In this document: positions 5,082-7,703 of the stretch, in pieces
Layout: each line of letters begins with the position of its first letter
Numbering within the stretch: position 1 is the stretch's first letter
Assembly (NCBI GenBank): GCA_030640275.1
Contig: DAOWJR010000074.1
Coordinates: forward strand, 1-7,703
From: Actinomycetes bacterium
Lineage (GTDB): Bacteria > Actinomycetota > Humimicrobiia > JAHJRV01
Reading direction: 5' to 3'
Length of the DNA stretch: 7,703 bases
The notes under the pieces: model-generated
Told to the model about the DNA's origin: nothing
Seen by the model: only the letters and a program-made list of their open reading frames with translations
Databases searched by the model: none
Program-made: the position numbers and the translations under genes

Positions 5082-6353
5082 CTACTTTTTCCCAGCAGCA
5101 GAATTTTTAACAGCTAATAAAAACTCCGCATTACTTTTTGTTTCGCGGGTTTTTCCAATTAGAAGTTCTATTGCTTCAGTTGAATCCAATGAATGAAGAA
5201 CTCTTCTTAGTTTCCAAACTAATTCCGCTTCCTCCTTATTCATAATGAGCTCTTCCTTCCTCGTACCTGTTTTTTCTATATCAATTGCTGGAAAAATCCT
5301 TTTATCTGCTAATTTTCTATCTAATTTAATCTCTAAATTTCCTGTTCCCTTAAACTCCTCAAAAATAACTTCATCCATCTTACTTCCCGTCTCAACCAAA
5401 GCAGTTGCAAGTATAGTCAAACTACCACCATTTTCAATATTTCTTGCAGAACCAAAAAATCTCTTTGGTGGATATAGTGCAGTTGCATCAACACCTCCAG
5501 ATAATACTCTTCCAGAAGCTGGTGTCATTAAATTATATGCTCTTGCTAACCTGGTTACACTATCTAAGAGAATAACTACATCTTTACCTTGTTCAACAAG
5601 TCTTTTTGCTCTCTCAAGAACTATTTCTGAAACTCTAAGATGATTTTCGGAAGGCTGATCAAAGGTTGAACTTATTACCTCTCCCTGAACTGATCTTTCC
5701 ATATCCGTAACCTCTTCAGGACGTTCATCAACAAGGAGAACCATCAGCTTAACTTCAGGATTATTGATAGTGATACTATTTGCAATAACCTTTAAAATTG
5801 TAGTTTTACCAGCTTTTGGAGGAGATACTATAAGTCCTCTTTGCCCTTTACCTATAGGAGCAAGTAAATCTATCACTCTTGCAGAAATTTTATCTGGAGT
5901 GGTTTCAAGATATAGTCTTTCTGTGGGATATAAAGGGGTTAATTGATCAAAATATATTCTACCCCGTGCCTTTTCAGGATCATTATCATTCACCAATTTT
6001 ATTTTCAAAATTGCATGATATTTCTCCGTATCTTTAGGAGATCTAACTTTGCCAGCTACTTCATCGCCCTGTTTAAGATGAAATCTGCGAATCTGTGATT
6101 GAGATACATAGATATCATTCGCACTTGGTAAAAATCCATCAGTTCTTAGAAACCCGAATCCATCAGCTAGTATATCCAGTATTCCAGATTTAAAATAAAG
6201 ACCATCACTTTCAGCCTGTGATCTTAATATTTCTACAATTAATTTATTTTTAGTTAATTTCTTAAAATTTTTTATTCCCATTTCTGAAGCTAAATCCTGT
6301 AAGTCAGTAAGTAACATAGCATCAAGATCTGGCTTTTCTAAAATTTTTTCCAA
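5082..6353 (-). CDS. rho: Transcription termination factor Rho
   Basis: Hexameric RNA-dependent ATPase/helicase that binds C-rich nascent RNA and releases RNA polymerase. The 423-aa length is close to E. coli Rho (419). Domains in order: N-terminal helical Rho_N (about 10-47, LLTDLQDLASEMGIKNF); cold-shock-like RNA-binding domain with GFGFLR (65-70); and the RecA-like ATPase core with Walker A PPKAGKTT (178-185), DERPEE (209-214), Walker B ILLD ending at Asp264, the Q loop LSGGVDA (284-290) and the R loop KGTGN (335-339). There is no large insertion in the RNA-binding domain like those in high-GC actinobacterial Rho. Start is TTG, chosen on the strong AGGAGGT site. It leads the operon and has its own proximal promoter. 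Rho often represses its own synthesis by early termination; nothing seen here proves that. Confidence 0.98.
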   Translation of the reverse strand: MEKILEKPDLDAMLLTDLQDLASEMGIKNFKKLTKNKLIVEILRSQAESDGLYFKSGILDILADGFGFLRTDGFLPSANDIYVSQSQIRRFHLKQGDEVAGKVRSPKDTEKYHAILKIKLVNDNDPEKARGRIYFDQLTPLYPTERLYLETTPDKISARVIDLLAPIGKGQRGLIVSPPKAGKTTILKVIANSITINNPEVKLMVLLVDERPEEVTDMERSVQGEVISSTFDQPSENHLRVSEIVLERAKRLVEQGKDVVILLDSVTRLARAYNLMTPASGRVLSGGVDATALYPPKRFFGSARNIENGGSLTILATALVETGSKMDEVIFEEFKGTGNLEIKLDRKLADKRIFPAIDIEKTGTRKEELIMNKEEAELVWKLRRVLHSLDSTEAIELLIGKTRETKSNAEFLLAVKNSAAGKK

Positions 6354-6358
6354 AAAAT

Positions 6359-6365
6359 ACCTCCT
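6359..6365 (-). promoter_or_regulatory. Ribosome-binding site deciding the TTG start of rho
   Basis: AGGAGGT on the minus strand, 5 nt before the TTG codon at 6353-6351. The first in-frame ATG is codon 13, which has no such site upstream, so TTG is preferred. Confidence 0.7.
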
Positions 6366-6386
6366 GTAAAAATTTTTTTATTGAAA

Positions 6387-6416
6387 TTTATAATTTATAA
6401 ATAGATGCGTTATCAA
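6387..6416 (-). promoter_or_regulatory. Proximal sigma-A-type promoter for rho
   Basis: On the minus strand TTGATA (6416-6411) and TATAAA (6392-6387) are 18 bp apart, each matching 5/6 of the vegetative consensus. Transcription would begin near 6380, leaving a leader of about 26 nt that contains the AGGAGGT site at 6365-6359. This is the best promoter candidate in the window and probably drives rho-rpmE-thyX-tdk and onward. Confidence 0.55.
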
Positions 6417-6501
6417 CTGTTTCTTAATGAATTATTATTTGTGATTTTGGGATTTTGAAGATATGGTGGATAACACCTACTTACAAATTTACCTTTCGAA
6501 A

Positions 6502-6539
6502 GATGGTTTAAAAGATTAATATTTAGAAAATAAACCATC
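6502..6539. repeat. Perfect 9-bp inverted repeat in the rho leader region
   Basis: GATGGTTTA (6502-6510) and TAAACCATC (6531-6539) are exact reverse complements separated by 20 bp. The spacing suits either an operator for a dimeric protein or a long-loop hairpin in a rho leader RNA made from the distal promoter. No T tract follows on the minus strand, so it is not a convincing intrinsic terminator. Confidence 0.45.
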
Positions 6540-6556
6540 AATATTGGGCTTATGTT

Positions 6557-6585
6557 ATTTTAACTATAAATAATAAAAAAATCAA
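6557..6585 (-). promoter_or_regulatory. Candidate distal sigma-A-type promoter for rho
   Basis: On the minus strand TTGATT (6585-6580) and TAAAAT (6562-6557) are separated by 17 bp, matching 4/6 and 5/6 of the vegetative consensus. A transcript from here would give rho a leader of nearly 200 nt including the inverted repeat at 6502-6539. Such matches arise easily in AT-rich DNA, so this is the weaker of the two rho promoters. Confidence 0.3.
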
Positions 6586-6607
6586 TATTTTTAAAATATT
6601 ATAGAAT

Positions 6608-6647
6608 AACTTAATAGAAATGACCCTTTTTAAACTTAATAGAAATG
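6608..6647. mobile_element. Pair of 15-bp direct repeats, possible solo end of an insertion sequence
   Basis: AACTTAATAGAAATG occurs at 6608-6622 and again at 6633-6647, exactly 25 bp apart. Each copy is followed by a related tail (ACCCTTTTTA and TACAGTTTTTA). Repeated motifs of this kind, with the word ATGTACAGTTTT, resemble the multiple transposase-binding sites at the ends of IS21-family elements; that comparison is from memory and not verified. No transposase gene is present nearby, so this would be a decayed or solo end. Alternatively it is a regulator-binding tandem site upstream of rho. Confidence 0.4.
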
Positions 6648-6732
6648 TACAGTTTTTAAAATTCTTAGCTCGCTTTATTTAAGATAATCCAATTCATCTA
6701 TTCTTATTACTCCATCAAATCCTCTAAATCAT

Positions 6733-7674
6733 CTATTTTATAATTGGTTCTTCAAACTGAAATTGAGAATTGAAGTAAATATCAGATAGAATCAGTTTTT
6801 TTAAACCACTTATTATATTGAAAAGAAATGTGTCAAAAAATGTTGGTCTTTTGAAATCTATTATTGTAGGTTTTCCCTTTATTTGACCAAACTCGACAGC
6901 TTTATTTATAGCATCTTGATAATTTCCTAATTCATCTATCAATTTTAAATTAAAAGATTCAGAACCCACAAATACAAACCCAGTGGCAAGCTCCTCTACA
7001 TTTTTTTCTGTCATATCCCTTCCTTTAGCAACATCTCTAATGAACTGTTGATAAACAACCTCTAATTCTTTATCAATTAATCTTTTCTCTTCATCAGTTA
7101 ACCCCCGTGCAGGACTTCCCAAATCCTTATATTTACCCTTAGTAAAAGTTTCTGTTTTTATTCCCAATTTCTCATATAAACCTTGATAGTTTGGGAATTG
7201 CATTATAACACCTATACTACCAACAGATGATGCTTCATTTGCAACTATCCAATCAGTTGCACTTGCTATATAATATGCTCCAGATGCACAAATATCACCT
7301 ACTGATGAAATAATAGGTTTTTTTATTCTCACAATCTCTCTATATATTTCCTGAGATGCAGCTGCAGTTCCACCTGGACTATTTATTCTAAATATTATTG
7401 CTTTTATATTCGGATCTTCTTCTGCTCTATGTAATTGATGAATTATTTTTTCTGGTTCAGTTCCCAAACCATAAAGTAGAGAACTACTCTCAGAATCAGA
7501 AATCACTCCTTCTATCCTGATTAGAGCAATACTCTCTCTTGTTGGCACATATCCTGTACCACCTCTTATTAATGAATAGATTAAAAAAATACCCCAGAAT
7601 ATCACAAGTAGAACAAAAAGGACTGACAAGATAACCCATAACCATACTTTCTTCTTTTTCTTTTTTTCTTCCAA
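6733..7674 (-). CDS. sppA: Signal peptide peptidase SppA, 36-kDa type (peptidase S49)
   Basis: Membrane-anchored serine protease of family S49, which degrades leftover signal peptides and other membrane-associated peptides. The 313-aa protein starts with a lysine-rich stretch (residues 4-9) and one hydrophobic anchor (about 10-36), with the rest expected outside the membrane. Visible motifs are INSPGG (98-102), the nucleophile region GDICASGAYYIA with Ser131, the SVGSIGV segment (150-156) and GKYKD with Lys183. Ser131 and Lys183 lie 52 residues apart, as in the Ser/Lys dyad known from Bacillus SppA. The length fits the short, single-domain form rather than the 67-kDa E. coli type. The start is TTG; AGGAG at 7684-7688 lies 9 nt upstream and supports it, and no in-frame ATG precedes the anchor. 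The stop is TAG. A 379-bp gap separates it from rho, so it is probably a separate transcription unit. Family assignment is secure; the substrate is not visible. Confidence 0.95.
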   Translation of the reverse strand: MEEKKKKKKVWLWVILSVLFVLLVIFWGIFLIYSLIRGGTGYVPTRESIALIRIEGVISDSESSSLLYGLGTEPEKIIHQLHRAEEDPNIKAIIFRINSPGGTAAASQEIYREIVRIKKPIISSVGDICASGAYYIASATDWIVANEASSVGSIGVIMQFPNYQGLYEKLGIKTETFTKGKYKDLGSPARGLTDEEKRLIDKELEVVYQQFIRDVAKGRDMTEKNVEELATGFVFVGSESFNLKLIDELGNYQDAINKAVEFGQIKGKPTIIDFKRPTFFDTFLFNIISGLKKLILSDIYFNSQFQFEEPIIK

Positions 7675-7683
7675 TATCGCACT

Positions 7684-7688
7684 CTCCT
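7684..7688 (-). promoter_or_regulatory. Ribosome-binding site deciding the TTG start of sppA
   Basis: AGGAG on the minus strand, 9 nt before the TTG codon at 7674-7672. It supports TTG as initiator because no ATG or GTG is available in frame before the transmembrane anchor. The promoter would lie beyond the window edge. Confidence 0.6.
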
Positions 7689-7703
7689 TATTTCATTATT
7701 TAA

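Larger units (their letters stand above)
6354..6732. other. sppA-rho intergenic region (379 bp), contents
   Basis: No gene is supported here. From the sppA side it holds: a 16-codon open stretch after a TGA, reading FRGFDGVIRIDELDYLK (6731-6675), with no start codon; two direct repeats at 6608-6647; a distal candidate promoter at 6557-6585; a 9-bp inverted repeat at 6502-6539; a GGTG/CACC dyad around a DnaA-box-like 9-mer at 6465-6477; and a good proximal promoter at 6387-6416 followed by the rho ribosome-binding site. No GC-rich hairpin followed by a T tract was found to terminate sppA. Confidence 0.7.

Noticed and set aside
5245..5643. Plus-strand open reading frames such as 132 codons opposite rho
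   Set aside because: They lie entirely opposite strongly conserved genes, have no ribosome-binding site that I can see, and show no recognisable protein motif; they are antisense shadows.
6410..6477. Replication origin at the DnaA-box-like 9-mers
   Set aside because: Only one 8/9 and one 7/9 match are present, the second coincides with a promoter -35, and dnaA, dnaN or gidA are not in the window.
6675..6731. Short open stretch after sppA reading FRGFDGVIRIDELDYLK
   Set aside because: It is 17 residues, bounded upstream by TGA, with no start codon or ribosome-binding site. I could not tie it to sppA by a single frameshift, so I do not call a gene or pseudogene.

Overview
The window is a strongly AT-rich stretch of bacterial chromosome (about 30% GC by eye). 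All eight recognisable genes are on the minus strand, so transcription runs from high to low coordinates. In that order they are sppA, rho, rpmE, thyX, tdk, a DUF1385 (YqhQ-type) membrane protein, prfA and prmC. The neighbourhood rho-rpmE-tdk-DUF1385-prfA-prmC is, from general knowledge, typical of low-GC Gram-positive-like lineages (clostridia and deep-branching phyla with similar operons, such as Atribacterota). The sequence does not fix the phylum. Four of the eight genes use non-ATG starts: TTG for sppA, rho and rpmE, and GTG for the DUF1385 gene.

Region by region: 7674-6733 encodes a membrane-anchored signal peptide peptidase. 6732-6354 is a 379-bp gap. It holds two 15-bp direct repeats that look like one end of a lost insertion sequence, a 9-bp inverted repeat, and two candidate promoters for rho. 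6353-3381 is a compact operon of rho, the zinc-type ribosomal protein L31, the FAD-dependent thymidylate synthase and thymidine kinase, ending in an overlap with DUF1385 (3384-2467). Gaps of 263 and 94 bp on either side of prfA hold several copies of a short dispersed palindromic repeat (GTCATTGCGAG / GTCATCCTGAG type). prfA (2203-1130) and prmC (1035-7) follow.

Functionally this is housekeeping. Rho ends transcription. ThyX and Tdk are the de novo and salvage routes to dTMP. RF1 reads UAG/UAA stop codons, and PrmC methylates the glutamine of RF1's GGQ loop, so prfA and prmC form an enzyme-substrate pair. SppA clears signal peptides at the membrane.

I found no new defence, CRISPR or biosynthetic system. 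The most unusual features are an in-frame 18-bp minisatellite that inserts a hexapeptide-repeat loop into PrmC, and the same-orientation dispersed repeats in the intergenic gaps, including one that has replaced the usual ribosome-binding leader of prmC. Others are a hairpin that could hide the tdk ribosome-binding site and the insertion-sequence-like end upstream of rho.
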